A DNA stretch of 64,000 bases from Enterocloster aldenensis (GCF_003434055.1 NZ_QVEX01000007.1:211263-275262); one strand, 5' to 3'. Counted from the first letter of the stretch, positions 48,805 to 57,901 are shown. The notes: generated from the letters alone by a model not told the origin. A program made the numbers and translations.

Positions 48805-49953
48805 ATGGCAAACAGAATCGTATTAAATGAGACATCCTATCATGGCGCAGGCGCAATCGCGGAGATTGCCAATGAGGCAAAGGCAAGGGGATTCAAGAAA
48901 GCATTTGTGTGTTCCGACCCGGACCTGATTAAGTTCAACGTGACCGGCAAGGTGACAAAAGTGCTGGAGGACGCTGGTCTTGCATATGAGATTTATTCCA
49001 ACATTAAACCCAATCCAACCATTGAGAATGTACAGACAGGTGTTGCTGCATTTAAGGCATCCGGAGCAGACTATATCATTGCCATCGGCGGCGGTTCTTC
49101 CATGGATACATCCAAGGCCATCGGCGTCATCATTACCAACCCTGAATTCGAGGATGTGAGAAGCCTGGAGGGCGTTGCACCTACCAAGAACCCATGTGTC
49201 CCGATTATCGCAGTTCCAACCACAGCCGGAACCGCGGCAGAGGTTACCATCAACTATGTAATCACGGATGTTGAGAAAAAGCGCAAATTTGTATGTGTGG
49301 ACACACACGATATCCCTGTTGTTGCAGTGGTGGACCCGGAAATGATGTCCTCCATGCCAAAGGGCCTGACCGCGGCAACCGGAATGGATGCCCTGACCCA
49401 CGCAATCGAAGGCTACACCACCAAGGGCGCATGGGAAATGACGGATATGTTCAACTTAAAGGCAATCGAGGTCATTGCCCGCAGCCTGCGCGACGCGGTA
49501 GAGAACAAGCCGGAGGGCAGGGAAGGCATGGCCCTTGGGCAGTACCTTACCGGCATGGGATTTTCCAACTGCGGCCTGGGAATCGTCCATTCCATGGCCC
49601 ACGGACTGGGCGCCCTTTATGATACGCCTCATGGCGTTGCCAATGCAATCATCCTTCCCACTGTCATGGAGTACAATGCGCCGTGTACAGGGACCAAGTT
49701 CAGGGACATTGCCATTGCAATGGGCGTTACTGGCGTGGAGGACATGAGCCAGGATGAGTACCGCAAGGCAGCTGTGGACGCGGTGAAGAAACTGTCCGCA
49801 GATGTTGGCATTCCTGCTGACTTAAAGGAAATCCTTAAGCCGGAGGACGTGGACTTCCTGTCCCAGTCAGCCATGGACGACGCATGCCGTCCTGGCAATC
49901 CAAAAGACCCGACCCTGGAGGACATCAAGAACCTGTATCTGTCACTGATCTAA
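48805..49953 (+). CDS. fucO: Lactaldehyde reductase / 1,2-propanediol oxidoreductase
   Basis: A 382-residue iron-dependent group III alcohol dehydrogenase, collinear with E. coli FucO: NRIVLNETSYHGAGAI at the start, AIGGGSSMDTSKAIG (NAD site), PTTAGTAAEVTINYVITD, and metal-binding D/H residues in TGMDALTHAIEGY, GIVHSMAHGLGA and DTPHGVANA. It reduces L-lactaldehyde from fucose or rhamnose breakdown to 1,2-propanediol. It is a single gene between two terminators, with AGGAGAGG before the ATG. The other fucose genes are not in this window. Confidence 0.94.
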   Translation: MANRIVLNETSYHGAGAIAEIANEAKARGFKKAFVCSDPDLIKFNVTGKVTKVLEDAGLAYEIYSNIKPNPTIENVQTGVAAFKASGADYIIAIGGGSSMDTSKAIGVIITNPEFEDVRSLEGVAPTKNPCVPIIAVPTTAGTAAEVTINYVITDVEKKRKFVCVDTHDIPVVAVVDPEMMSSMPKGLTAATGMDALTHAIEGYTTKGAWEMTDMFNLKAIEVIARSLRDAVENKPEGREGMALGQYLTGMGFSNCGLGIVHSMAHGLGALYDTPHGVANAIILPTVMEYNAPCTGTKFRDIAIAMGVTGVEDMSQDEYRKAAVDAVKKLSADVGIPADLKEILKPEDVDFLSQSAMDDACRPGNPKDPTLEDIKNLYLSLI

Positions 49954-50029
49954 TACCTGGACAGGGAACAAGGGTCTGAAGGTTCCGTATCAGGACAGGC
50001 ATCAGGATAGCAGATAAAACAAGATAATG

Positions 50030-50090
50030 ATAAAGCGGATATATCGCCGGAGGGTATCATATCACAGGGCGCTGTATCCGCTTTATTTTG
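50030..50090 (+). terminator. Rho-independent terminator of fucO
   Basis: ATAAAGCGGATA (50030-50041) pairs with TATCCGCTTTAT (50075-50086), followed by TTT. The loop of about 33 nt can form its own smaller stem. Confidence 0.85.
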
Positions 50091-50220
50091 GAATCCATGA
50101 TTTGGGGATCTGCCTGCCTAAAACAGACAGATATTATATATATCAATGAAAAATGTACATGGCAACTTCTCCGGCCATGTGATACAATCTATAAAACAAT
50201 CTAAATATCTGGAGGCAAAT

Positions 50221-51021
50221 ATGGAATTTAAAATCACGGTCCTAAACAAAAATAATGAGATAAAGGCGTCCATGGAGGGGGCTTCACAGGCGGTCCTGGC
50301 CTGGAAAGGTGAGTATGAGGAAGGGGACAGGATTGAGTTTGGCCTGCCTGGGAAGAACCGCTTTTATATTGTGCGTGTAGACGATACAATGGACGAGTCC
50401 TTTATCTATGCAACCGAGGATGTATTGACCTATGACATACCATTTGCAGAAAAAAAGACGTCCTATAATCCAAAATCCTTTACAGGGGAACGCCATTACC
50501 TGACCATCCGGTATGCTGCTGACTATGAGATCAAATCTTACAAAAACCTGGCAAAGAATGTGATGGACCAGCACGGGGAGCATGGATATTATCCCCATGC
50601 CTATGCCAATGTGGAGACCAGGGGGGAAGCCGTATTCGCTGCCCGCAACGCCATTGACGGTGTGACAGCTAACCTGTCCCATGGAAAATGGCCTTATGAG
50701 TCATGGGGAATCAACCAGCAGGATGATGCACAGATGACACTGGACTTTGGCCGCCCGGTGGACATTGATAAGATCGTACTTTATACAAGGGCGGATTTCC
50801 CTCATGATAACTGGTGGGAAAGCGTCACATTCACATTCTCTGACGGGACAGAAGAGACGGTCAGCTTGGAAAAGAGCGTGGAGCCGCATGTGATTCCTAT
50901 GAAACGGCAGGGGATTACCTGGCTTAGCTTTGGTAAGCTCATAAAGGCGGATGATCCGTCACCGTTTCCGGCGCTGACTCAGATTGAGGTGTACGGGGTG
51001 GAGATGCAGATGCGCGGTTGA
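50221..51021 (+). CDS. Discoidin/CBM-like carbohydrate-binding protein
   Basis: A 266-residue protein without signal peptide. The C-terminal about 130 residues (RNAIDGVTANLSHGKWPYESWGIN, LDFGRPVDIDKIVLYTRADFPHDNWW, VTFTFSDGTEETV, ALTQIEVYG) form an F5/8 type C-like jelly roll, usually sugar-binding. The first half is not recognised. ATG 50221 follows GGAGG; an earlier ATG at 50146 has none. Similar proteins occur near sugar-use genes, but its role is not clear. Confidence 0.8.
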   Translation: MEFKITVLNKNNEIKASMEGASQAVLAWKGEYEEGDRIEFGLPGKNRFYIVRVDDTMDESFIYATEDVLTYDIPFAEKKTSYNPKSFTGERHYLTIRYAADYEIKSYKNLAKNVMDQHGEHGYYPHAYANVETRGEAVFAARNAIDGVTANLSHGKWPYESWGINQQDDAQMTLDFGRPVDIDKIVLYTRADFPHDNWWESVTFTFSDGTEETVSLEKSVEPHVIPMKRQGITWLSFGKLIKADDPSPFPALTQIEVYGVEMQMRG

Positions 51022-51072
51022 CGGATGGGGCGGTGGGCTGTGTCCGCGGAGCGGCAGCTTCTAAGGCCCTGA

Positions 51073-51186
51073 CAAGCAAAAAGACGGGGAATCGGTGCTG
51101 TTCGCTGAGAAATCCTGAAGGACTTTCTCAGCTCAGGGCACCTTGGATTCCTGCTTTGATGCAGGAATCCCCCGTCTTTTTGCTTG
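51073..51186 (+). terminator. Three-armed structured element with terminator-like end
   Basis: CAAGCAAAAAGACGGGG (51073-51089) pairs with its exact complement at 51170-51186. Inside are two further stems: GCTGAGAAA/TTTCTCAGC (51104-51132) and GGATTCCTGC/GCAGGAATCC (51145-51170). The transcript would fold as a three-way junction ending in a T5 run, so it may stop transcription. From 51187 to 51709 there is no supported gene, only GC-rich repeat-like DNA, including CAATTTTCAAACACACC at 51368, which nearly recurs at 60488. Confidence 0.65.
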
Positions 51187-51709
51187 CCAGAACCTAGTGC
51201 TCCATCCGGCCATCTGCCCTAAGGAATCCACCATAGGTACCCCTTAGGGCAAAGCCCGCCCCACTTCGCGGCATATTTGGACCAAATTCGGTCAATGTAG
51301 CCCGCTGCGTCTCCCTCATCGGAATCAAATCTCCCGCAAAGTGGAACGCACAGCTGACGGGAAGCAATTTTCAAACACACCCTAAGAAGCTGCTCCCTCC
51401 TGCACGGATGCATTCCATCCGGGGCCGCCCGGAGGAACCCGCCCGTCCCCGGTCCGCCAGCCCCCGTCCCCGGCCGGCCAGCCCCCGGTACAAGGCCTGT
51501 CCTGGCCCGCTCCACAGACTGGGAATTCTGGACGTGATATGTGTCGTTTACGTATCCGGGTAGGAAAAATGGGGTTCTGGCGCCGGTTTTTTGTGGTGGT
51601 AGTGGCTTTGGCTGCGGTTTTTTTGTGGTTGTGGGGGCGGGGGAAAAATTAGGTGATGGCATTGGTTTTGCCATTCTTTAAGTTCTGGCTGGGTTTGGTA
51701 TGGCAGGCT

Positions 51710-52813
51710 TCAGATATCGCCGTCTAACCAGGCCTGGTCTGGGGCCAGGTCTTTTGCGAATATCCGTCCTTTGTCCCTGTCGTATTTGGCCTGATGGTAT
51801 TTGAACAGCATACGGCCGTCCGGCAGGGGGCCTAGTATTTCGATTTTTCCTGACACATGGGACATGGCGTAACGGATGCATTTGCCCTGGCCGTTCTGCA
51901 GATGTTTGGCGCCTTCCACGATTTCGTATCCCTGCTTCAGGGGAAGCTGGAACTGGTTCTTGACCCCGGATACAGGGCGGCACTGGAATATGTAGTAGGG
52001 AATGACCCCGGATTGTGTCAGGTCTTTTAACAAAGATTCCAGTGTCTTAATACTGTCATTTACCCCTTTTAGGAGGACGGTCTGGTTTTTGACAACAATA
52101 CCTGAATCCAGCAGGGCCTTCACGGCTTTTCTGGCTTCATCGGTCAATTCATTTGGATGGTTAAACTGGGTAACCACATAGATCTGCTTTTTCTGCGTAT
52201 AGGTTTTAAGAAGGGCCAGAAGTTCAGGGTCATCATAGATTCTCATGGGAAGGACCACTGGGATGCGGGTTCCGAACCGTATCAGGTCCAGGTGGGGAAT
52301 GGAACTGAATTGTTCCAGGTACCGTTTGATTACCTGATTGCTGTTTAGGAATGCATCGCCTCCGGAAATGAGTATGTTGCTGATTTCGCTGTGCTGGCTT
52401 ACATAGGCAGCCATTTCTTCTATATTATCGGCAGTTTCATCATCGGAGATACCCACCAGCCGCTTGCGGAAGCAATGCCTGCAGTACATTGCGCATCGGT
52501 GGGTGGAAAGTATGAGCGCTGTCTGGCCGTATTTGTGCTGTAAGCCGGATATGACTGTGTTGTTTGCTTCCCCGCTGGTATCAAAATCCCCGCTTAAATC
52601 CGTTTCCTCAATGGACGGTATGCACATCCTGAATACCGGGTCGCAGAATGGATTGTCCCAGTCAATCAGGGAAAGGTAATACCGTGTGACGGTCATGGGG
52701 AACTGGCTGAGTATTTTGTCGAGATGTTCAATCTGGGAATCCGTCAGATTCATGTACTCCCTCAGTCCGCTGGCTTTTGTAATATTGGTTCTCACTTCTT
52801 CTTTCCAATTCAT
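51710..52813 (-). CDS. KamA-family radical SAM protein (lysine 2,3-aminomutase-like)
   Basis: A 367-residue enzyme with the radical SAM triad CAMYCRHC (CxxxCxxC) and LISGGDAFL (SAM site). Other conserved parts are RFGTRIPVVLPMRI, VVTQFNHPNELT, NQTVLLKGVND, PYYIFQCRPV and a C-terminal GQGKCIRY. It moves an amino group between carbons of lysine or a related amino acid, with PLP. It is shorter than the 416-residue clostridial lysine 2,3-aminomutase; the substrate could differ. AAGGGG lies before the ATG. Confidence 0.88.
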   Translation of the reverse strand: MNWKEEVRTNITKASGLREYMNLTDSQIEHLDKILSQFPMTVTRYYLSLIDWDNPFCDPVFRMCIPSIEETDLSGDFDTSGEANNTVISGLQHKYGQTALILSTHRCAMYCRHCFRKRLVGISDDETADNIEEMAAYVSQHSEISNILISGGDAFLNSNQVIKRYLEQFSSIPHLDLIRFGTRIPVVLPMRIYDDPELLALLKTYTQKKQIYVVTQFNHPNELTDEARKAVKALLDSGIVVKNQTVLLKGVNDSIKTLESLLKDLTQSGVIPYYIFQCRPVSGVKNQFQLPLKQGYEIVEGAKHLQNGQGKCIRYAMSHVSGKIEILGPLPDGRMLFKYHQAKYDRDKGRIFAKDLAPDQAWLDGDI

Positions 52814-52958
52814 GTAATCATCCCCTTCATTATTTAGTTCACATAAAATTATAACAGACGGAGAAACACGGACCTATGAATAAAATATAAACAAAGTATA
52901 AACTTTTATAAAAAAGTATAAAGTAGCCCGCATGGTAGTTCCATTGATGGCAATAAAA

Positions 52959-53070
52959 AGCGCCCCACACAGCCTGGATGGCTGCATGCGGCACTTAAAA
53001 AGGGGATATATGCCCCATCCGGCCGGAAACAGCGCTGTCAGCGCAGCCGCGGACGGATGGGGCCATATAT
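52959..53070. terminator. Hairpins downstream of deoC
   Basis: Read on the minus strand, an imperfect stem (GTGCCGCATGCAGCC with GGCTGTGTGGGGCGC) ends in TTTTTATTG at 52959 and would terminate deoC. A second, longer stem, ATATATGCCCCATCC (53006-53020) with GGATGGGGCCATATAT (53055-53070), lies just after the deoC stop. Confidence 0.7.
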
Positions 53071-53086
53071 GGCTTTATAAATGGCT

Positions 53087-53722
53087 TTATAACAGGACAA
53101 TACCGTTCCCGGCACCAATACGGTCTGCGCCGGCTTCCACCAGTTCCTTTGCGAACTCAGGTGTGCGGATACCGCCGCTGGCCTTTACCTGGAGCCTGTC
53201 CCCAACGGTCCTGCGCATGAGCTTAATGTCCTGGATTGTGGCTCCTCCGGTGGAAAATCCGGTGGAGGTCTTTACAAAGGCAGCCCCTGCTTCCTCGGAC
53301 AGCTGGCAGGCCTTTACCTTTTCCTCGTCTGTCAGAAGGCATGTCTCAATGATTACTTTTACAATGGCCGGCTTGGAAGCGTCGACCACTGCCTTGATGT
53401 CATCCCTTACCAAATCCCAGTTTTTGTCTTTGACAGCGCCGATATTGATGACCATATCAACTTCCTGGGCTCCTGCCTTCACGGACAGGTTGGCCTCGTA
53501 TGCTTTGGCCCCGGTGAGCATGGCTCCCAGCGGGAAACCTACCACGCAGCAGGTTTTGACCTCAGAACCCTTTAACAGGGATGAAACCAAGGGAACGTGA
53601 CAGCTGTTGACGCATACGGAGGCAAATCCGTGTTCCCGGGCTTCCCCGCAGTAGCGTGTGATGGTTTCGGCCGTGGCATCAGCCTTCAGCATGGTGTGGT
53701 CAATCATTTTTGCAATTTCCAT
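53087..53722 (-). CDS. deoC: Deoxyribose-phosphate aldolase
   Basis: A 211-residue class I aldolase that splits 2-deoxyribose 5-phosphate into acetaldehyde and glyceraldehyde 3-phosphate. MIDHTMLKADAT, VCVNSCHVPLV, VVGFPLGA, EVDMVINIGAVKDKNW, VKVIIETCLLTDEEK (Schiff-base Lys in the KVIIE strand), FVKTSTGFSTGGAT (second active-site Lys) and KASGGIRTP are all present. ATG 53722 is preferred because GGAGAG is just before it. It is divergent from the LacI operon and has a matching operator, so is likely co-regulated. Confidence 0.95.
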   Translation of the reverse strand: MEIAKMIDHTMLKADATAETITRYCGEAREHGFASVCVNSCHVPLVSSLLKGSEVKTCCVVGFPLGAMLTGAKAYEANLSVKAGAQEVDMVINIGAVKDKNWDLVRDDIKAVVDASKPAIVKVIIETCLLTDEEKVKACQLSEEAGAAFVKTSTGFSTGGATIQDIKLMRRTVGDRLQVKASGGIRTPEFAKELVEAGADRIGAGNGIVLL

Positions 53723-53798
53723 TATTTTCTCTCCTTTTTTTACAGCAGAGCCGATTTTTGATAATAAAAGCATAGCACAAACCATAAATATTTTCAAG

Positions 53799-53812
53799 TG
53801 AAATCGGTTACA
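53799..53812. promoter_or_regulatory. LacI-type operator on the deoC side
   Basis: TGAAATCGGTTACA shares the frame TGAAAnCGGTTnCA with the site at 53962. It lies 77 bp upstream of the deoC start codon and downstream of a possible -10 (TATAAG on the minus strand, 53841-53836). Confidence 0.65.
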
Positions 53813-53919
53813 CGAATTATGAAATGAAAAACCATCTTATATGATGTGATAATTGCACAAAATAGTATAAATAATTGTAAAAAATGATGTAATTTGCACA
53901 ATAAAAATGTAAATTAAGG

Positions 53920-53948
53920 TTGACAAGGGGGAGAAAATATGCTATTTT
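53920..53948 (+). promoter_or_regulatory. Promoter of the LacI/sugar operon
   Basis: TTGACA (53920-53925), a spacer of 17 bp, TATTTT (53943-53948). Transcription would start near 53955, immediately before the operator. Confidence 0.82.
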
Positions 53949-53961
53949 AAAAATGTAATGA

Positions 53962-53975
53962 TGAAAGCGGTTTCA
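53962..53975. promoter_or_regulatory. LacI-type operator on the regulator side
   Basis: TGAAAGCGGTTTCA, a near palindrome of LacI/CcpA type (the cre consensus is very similar), at about +7 to +20 of the promoter, the place where a repressor blocks transcription. Autoregulation by the LacI protein or CcpA control are both possible. Confidence 0.78.
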
Positions 53976-54003
53976 AAAAATGTAGGATGTATGGGAAAAG
54001 TGT

Positions 54004-55056
54004 ATGAACATATATGATATTGCCAAAGAGGCTGGCGTTTCTCCGGCCACCGTTTCCAGGGTTCTGAACAACCACAAGAACGTGAAAGAGGAGACAAGGA
54101 ATAAGATATTGGAAGTCATCAAGGGTAAGAATTATTCCCCCAACATGGTGGCGCGCAATCTGAGCGTGGGCATATCCAGGAACATAGCGTTCATGGTCCC
54201 GGATATTGAGAATCCGTTTTTCAGTAAGATACTTCATGGGATATCCGACAAGGCCATGGACAATGATTACAACGTATTCATGTTCGGCACGGCTGAGAAT
54301 ACGCAGCGGGAACACAAGATACTGGATTCCCTGAAGATTGAGATGATAAAAGGTCTGATCATAATTCCCGTGTCTGAGTGCGACCAGGAGACTGCGGCCA
54401 GGCTGGAGGAGTTCGAGGCCCAGGGGGTTCCGGTGGTGCTGATTGACCGGGATATCAGGAACGGAAGGTTTGACGGGGTATTTTCCGAGGACGCGGAGGG
54501 CGCTGCCGGGGCAGTGGAGTGCCTGATACAGGAAGGCCACAGGAAGATAGCCATCATCACAGGCCCAAGCACCTCAAGGCCGGGCCATGAGCGCCTGAAG
54601 GGATATAAGAAGGCGCTGGAGAATAACGGGATACCTGTCAGCAAGGATTATATTATATGCGGGAATTTCATGGAAGAGGATTCTTATAAGGCCATGATGA
54701 AGCTTCTGGACATGGATGACCCGCCCACAGCAGTATTTTCATCTAATAACATGACTACCCTGGGATGCTTAAGATGCCTGAAGGAGCGCCGTCTGAAGCT
54801 GGGCAGGGATATATCGGTGGTGGGATTTGACGACATCAAGGAACTGGAATACACGGACACACATCTGACTGCCGTGACCAGGCCGGTCTACGAGATGGGA
54901 TGCGAGGCCATGCGGATTTTGGAGAGGCGGTTCCAGGACGGGGAGGAGATGATGGGGGAAAAGCTGATCATACAGAGGAATCTGGTAAAAACGAGCCTGA
55001 TTAAGCGCGGCTCGGAAAAACATAAAGAATTTCAGGAGGAGAAACAGGATGAGTAA
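54004..55056 (+). CDS. LacI-family regulator of the sugar operon
   Basis: A 350-residue repressor. The N-terminal HTH and hinge are NIYDIAKEAGVSPATVSRVLNNHKNVKEETR and SPNMVARNLSVGISRNIAFMVPDIENPFF; the rest is a periplasmic-binding-like sensor domain (VVGFDDIKELEYTDTHLTAVTRP). It is the first gene of the operon with kinase, mutarotase and importer, and overlaps the kinase by 8 nt. The effector is probably the sugar or its phosphate. Confidence 0.93.
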   Translation: MNIYDIAKEAGVSPATVSRVLNNHKNVKEETRNKILEVIKGKNYSPNMVARNLSVGISRNIAFMVPDIENPFFSKILHGISDKAMDNDYNVFMFGTAENTQREHKILDSLKIEMIKGLIIIPVSECDQETAARLEEFEAQGVPVVLIDRDIRNGRFDGVFSEDAEGAAGAVECLIQEGHRKIAIITGPSTSRPGHERLKGYKKALENNGIPVSKDYIICGNFMEEDSYKAMMKLLDMDDPPTAVFSSNNMTTLGCLRCLKERRLKLGRDISVVGFDDIKELEYTDTHLTAVTRPVYEMGCEAMRILERRFQDGEEMMGEKLIIQRNLVKTSLIKRGSEKHKEFQEEKQDE

Positions 55057-55969
55057 GGTAGCTGTATTTGGCAGTTTTGTAGTTGACTTGATGGCGAGGA
55101 GCCCCCACCTTCCGGTACCGGGGGAGACGGTGAAAGGTTCCATGTTTAAGATGGGGCCGGGAGGAAAGGGATTTAACCAGTGCGTTGCAGCCCACAAGGC
55201 CGGCGCGGATGTGATCATGATGACAAAGCTTGGAAGGGACAGCTTTGCCAATGTTGCGCTGGATACCATGACGGAACTGGGCATGGACAAGGACCACATC
55301 TTTTTCTCGGACGACAAGGAAACCGGTATCGCCCTGATCCTGGTAGACGAAAACACCAGCCAGAACGAGATTATAATTGTGCCGGGCGCCTGCAATACCA
55401 TTACCAAGGAGGAGATTGAGAGCATTGAATCCGTCATCAAGGAATCCGAGTATGTCCTCCTTCAGCTGGAGGTGAACCAGGATGCCAATGAGATGGTGGT
55501 GGACATGGCTAACCGGTATGGATGCAAGGTGATTGTGAACACGGCTCCCTATTCCGCCATAACCGATGAGTTCCTGTCCAAGGTTTATATGGTGACGCCC
55601 AACGAGGTGGAGGCAGAAGAACTGACCGGCATACCGGTATCGGATCTGGAGTCCGCAAAGAAGGCGGCAGGGTTTTTCTATGACAAGGGTGTGAAGAAGG
55701 TCATCATTACCCTTGGCTCAAGGGGCGTATTTGTTTCATCGGACGGCAGGGAAGAGATTGTGCCTGCATTTAAGGTGGATGCCATTGACACCACCGGGGC
55801 CGGGGACGCTTTTAACGGAGGCCTCCTGGCAGCCCTTGCAGAAGGCAGGGATATATGGGAAGCAGTGCGGTTTGCAAACGGGCTGGCCGCATTGTCGGTC
55901 CAGAAGCTGGGGACCACCCCGTCCATGCCTGTGCGTGAGGATATCGATGCATTTTTAGGCAGTCACTAA
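55049..55969 (+). CDS. rbsK: PfkB-family ribokinase or deoxyribokinase
   Basis: A 306-residue sugar kinase: VFGSFVVDLMARSPHLPVPGETVKG, MGPGGKGFNQCVAAHKAG (substrate site), GDREEIVPAF-like loop and DTTGAGDAFNGGLLAAL (anion hole, catalytic Asp). It phosphorylates ribose or a similar sugar at C5. Because deoC shares the operator, 2-deoxyribose is a real alternative substrate, as for DeoK of Salmonella. GGAGGAG lies before the ATG and it overlaps the LacI gene. Confidence 0.88.
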   Translation: MSKVAVFGSFVVDLMARSPHLPVPGETVKGSMFKMGPGGKGFNQCVAAHKAGADVIMMTKLGRDSFANVALDTMTELGMDKDHIFFSDDKETGIALILVDENTSQNEIIIVPGACNTITKEEIESIESVIKESEYVLLQLEVNQDANEMVVDMANRYGCKVIVNTAPYSAITDEFLSKVYMVTPNEVEAEELTGIPVSDLESAKKAAGFFYDKGVKKVIITLGSRGVFVSSDGREEIVPAFKVDAIDTTGAGDAFNGGLLAALAEGRDIWEAVRFANGLAALSVQKLGTTPSMPVREDIDAFLGSH

Positions 55970-55996
55970 GGGGCCGGGGTCATGGCCTTTGGGTAA

Positions 55997-56163
55997 CTAG
56001 TATGCCCCACACTAAATACCTTACTGTTTCGCTGGTCTGATTTTTCGATAGCACAGGTGCAAAATACTCAGCGTAGGGCCCGCTACGCCTCCGTTTTTGC
56101 ACCTGCACTCTCAAAAAATCATCCTCACCGAACCAGCAAGGCATTTAATATGGGTCATACTAG
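55997..56163 (+). repeat. 167-bp imperfect palindrome inside the sugar operon
   Basis: The left arm (CTAGTATGCCCCAC...) and the reverse complement of the right arm (CTAGTATGACCCAT...) match along about 75 nt; most differences are C/T or A/G, which keep G-U pairs in RNA. The centre is GCGTAGGGCCCGCTACGC. It could be a miniature element or an RNA hairpin that sets mRNA stability between kinase and mutarotase. Confidence 0.8.
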
Positions 56164-56209
56164 GCGTCTGGAGCACAGACGTTCAATCATAATGTAGGAG
56201 GTAAGGATT

Positions 56210-56653
56210 ATGTTAAAAGGTATACCGACAAGAATCAGTTCAGACCTGTTAAAGGCACTGGCCGACATGGGCCATGGGGACCTGCTCATCATTGCCGATG
56301 ATTTTTATCCGCCCATCACCAAGACACCGGGCGGGGTCAGCATACAGGCCAAGGGCAACAGCGCCGCTGATATGATTGAGGACATCTTAAAGCTGATGCC
56401 TTTGGATGTGGACTACTGCGAATATCCGGTGGAATATATGGTTCCTGACAAGGATTCGGGCATTTCCATGGACAGGCCCAAGGTGTGGGATGACGCAATT
56501 GAAGCAGTGGTCAGGAACGGGTATGCGCCGAAAATCGTCGGGGAGATTGAGCGCAGTAAGTTTTATGAGAAGGCGGGCAGGGCTTATGTGACCGTGTGCA
56601 CCAGCGAACGCCAGCCTTACGGATGCTTTATTTTACAGAAGGGTGTCATGTAA
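56210..56653 (+). CDS. RbsD/FucU-family sugar mutarotase
   Basis: A 147-residue protein: LKGIPTRISSDLLKALADMGHGDLLIIADDFYPP at the start (catalytic His in GHGD), then ERSKFYEKAGRAYVTVCTSERQPYGCFILQKGV. Members interconvert sugar anomers so that the kinase and importer can use them; the length and GHGD form fit FucU as well as RbsD. AGGAGG lies before ATG 56210. It is in the operon with the kinase and importer. Confidence 0.9.
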   Translation: MLKGIPTRISSDLLKALADMGHGDLLIIADDFYPPITKTPGGVSIQAKGNSAADMIEDILKLMPLDVDYCEYPVEYMVPDKDSGISMDRPKVWDDAIEAVVRNGYAPKIVGEIERSKFYEKAGRAYVTVCTSERQPYGCFILQKGVM

Positions 56654-56708
56654 TGTAACCAATGGTTGTTGGGGAACAATCGTTTATTTAGAGAAGGAGG
56701 ATTAACTT

Positions 56709-57845
56709 ATGAAGAAAGGTTTAGCAAAAAAAGTAACATCAGTCCTGCTGGCATCGGCCATGGTATTTTCATTGGCTGCGTGTGGAAGCAAGAAGGCGGA
56801 CGCGCCGGCATCCACCGCTGCGCCGGCTGCCCAGGATACCAAGGCAGAGGCTAAGGCGGATGATGCCAAGGCCCCGGAAGCAGCAGAGGGCAAGACCTAC
56901 AGTATCATCTACCTGACCCCGTCCACGGCGTCCCAGTTCTGGACTTATGTGGGCATTGGGATTGAGAACGCCATGAAGGACATGGAGGAGAAGGAAGGGG
57001 TTAAGATTGAATTCTCTACCGTGGGACCGGCTGAGGAAAGCCAGACAGAAGACTATGTAACTGCATTTGAACAGTGTATTGCAAAGAAACCGGACGCAAT
57101 CGTGACAGCTACCCTTGCAATCGACGCAACGGTTCCAAAGGCAAAAGAAGCAACCCAGAACGGCATCGTGCTGAATTTCGTCAACTGCGGCCTTGGGGTG
57201 GGTGACGACGGGGCCCATGAGGAGGATTACAACCAGTTCTACTACTGCTCCAATGACACTATCGGGGAGATGGCTGCCCAGGCGTTCCTGGATGCAATGG
57301 ATGCCAAGGGAATGGACAAGACAAAGGGAACCATCGGCATTAACATGAACGTTGAGAACGAGGCATTAAACCACCGTATCCAGAGCTTCCGCGACTACAT
57401 GGCGGCCAATGCGCCTGACCTTACCCTCACCGATACATATTATAACGGCAATGTGGTCGAGACATCACAGGCCAATGCTGAAAATATCATTTCCACCTTT
57501 GGTTCAGAGCTGATCGGTATGTACTCCGGCAACAACATCACCGGCGACGGCGTGTGCCTGGCAGTACAGGCAGCCGGGATTGGCGACAAGATTGTTTCTG
57601 TTGCGGTTGACTCAGACGACACTGAGATTGCTGCGCTTGGAAATGGTTCCCTGGATGCAATCATTGTCCAGGATGCATACGCACAGGGCTACAAGTGCAT
57701 GGAAAATGCCATTCAGACGTTAATTAACGGGTCAAATCCTGAATCCACCAAACAGGTGAACTGTCCTCCTGTTGTTATCACAAGTGCCAACATGAATGAT
57801 AAGGATATGCAGGATCTCCTTGATCCAACACGTCTCAAAAAGTAA
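56709..57845 (+). CDS. rbsB: ABC importer sugar-binding lipoprotein (RbsB-like)
   Basis: A 378-residue lipoprotein with lipobox FSLAAC (Cys 25) and an Ala/Lys/Asp-rich linker. A type I periplasmic-binding fold follows: SIIYLTPSTASQFWTYVGIGIENAMKDME, YVTAFEQCIAKKPDAIVTATLAIDATVP and VSVAVDSDDTEIAALGNGSLDAIIVQDAYAQGYKCMENA. It brings a pentose or similar sugar to the RbsA/C-type importer. AGGAGG at 56696-56701 supports ATG 56709. Confidence 0.9.
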   Translation: MKKGLAKKVTSVLLASAMVFSLAACGSKKADAPASTAAPAAQDTKAEAKADDAKAPEAAEGKTYSIIYLTPSTASQFWTYVGIGIENAMKDMEEKEGVKIEFSTVGPAEESQTEDYVTAFEQCIAKKPDAIVTATLAIDATVPKAKEATQNGIVLNFVNCGLGVGDDGAHEEDYNQFYYCSNDTIGEMAAQAFLDAMDAKGMDKTKGTIGINMNVENEALNHRIQSFRDYMAANAPDLTLTDTYYNGNVVETSQANAENIISTFGSELIGMYSGNNITGDGVCLAVQAAGIGDKIVSVAVDSDDTEIAALGNGSLDAIIVQDAYAQGYKCMENAIQTLINGSNPESTKQVNCPPVVITSANMNDKDMQDLLDPTRLKK

Positions 57846-57866
57846 TCGATGAGTTGAGTTACTGTT

Positions 57867-57901
57867 AAAAGGAGGCTGTTTTAGGACTGCCTCCTTTTTA
57901 T
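57867..57901 (+). terminator. Attenuating terminator between rbsB and rbsA
   Basis: AAAAGGAGGC (57867-57876) pairs with GCCTCCTTTT (57889-57898), then TTTA. It would leave more binding protein than ATPase and permease mRNA, common for binding-protein operons. Read-through must occur, as no promoter for rbsA is visible. Confidence 0.78.

Noticed and set aside
51219..51674. 151-codon minus-strand open frame
   Set aside because: Pro/Thr/Gly-rich, no ribosome binding site, lies in intergenic GC-rich repeat-like DNA; not supported as a gene, though a dispersed repeat cannot be excluded.
53962..53975. Operator considered purely as a CcpA cre site
   Set aside because: The sequence fits cre nearly as well, but the twin site at 53799 and the adjoining LacI gene make a local operator the simpler explanation; CcpA control is kept as a possibility.
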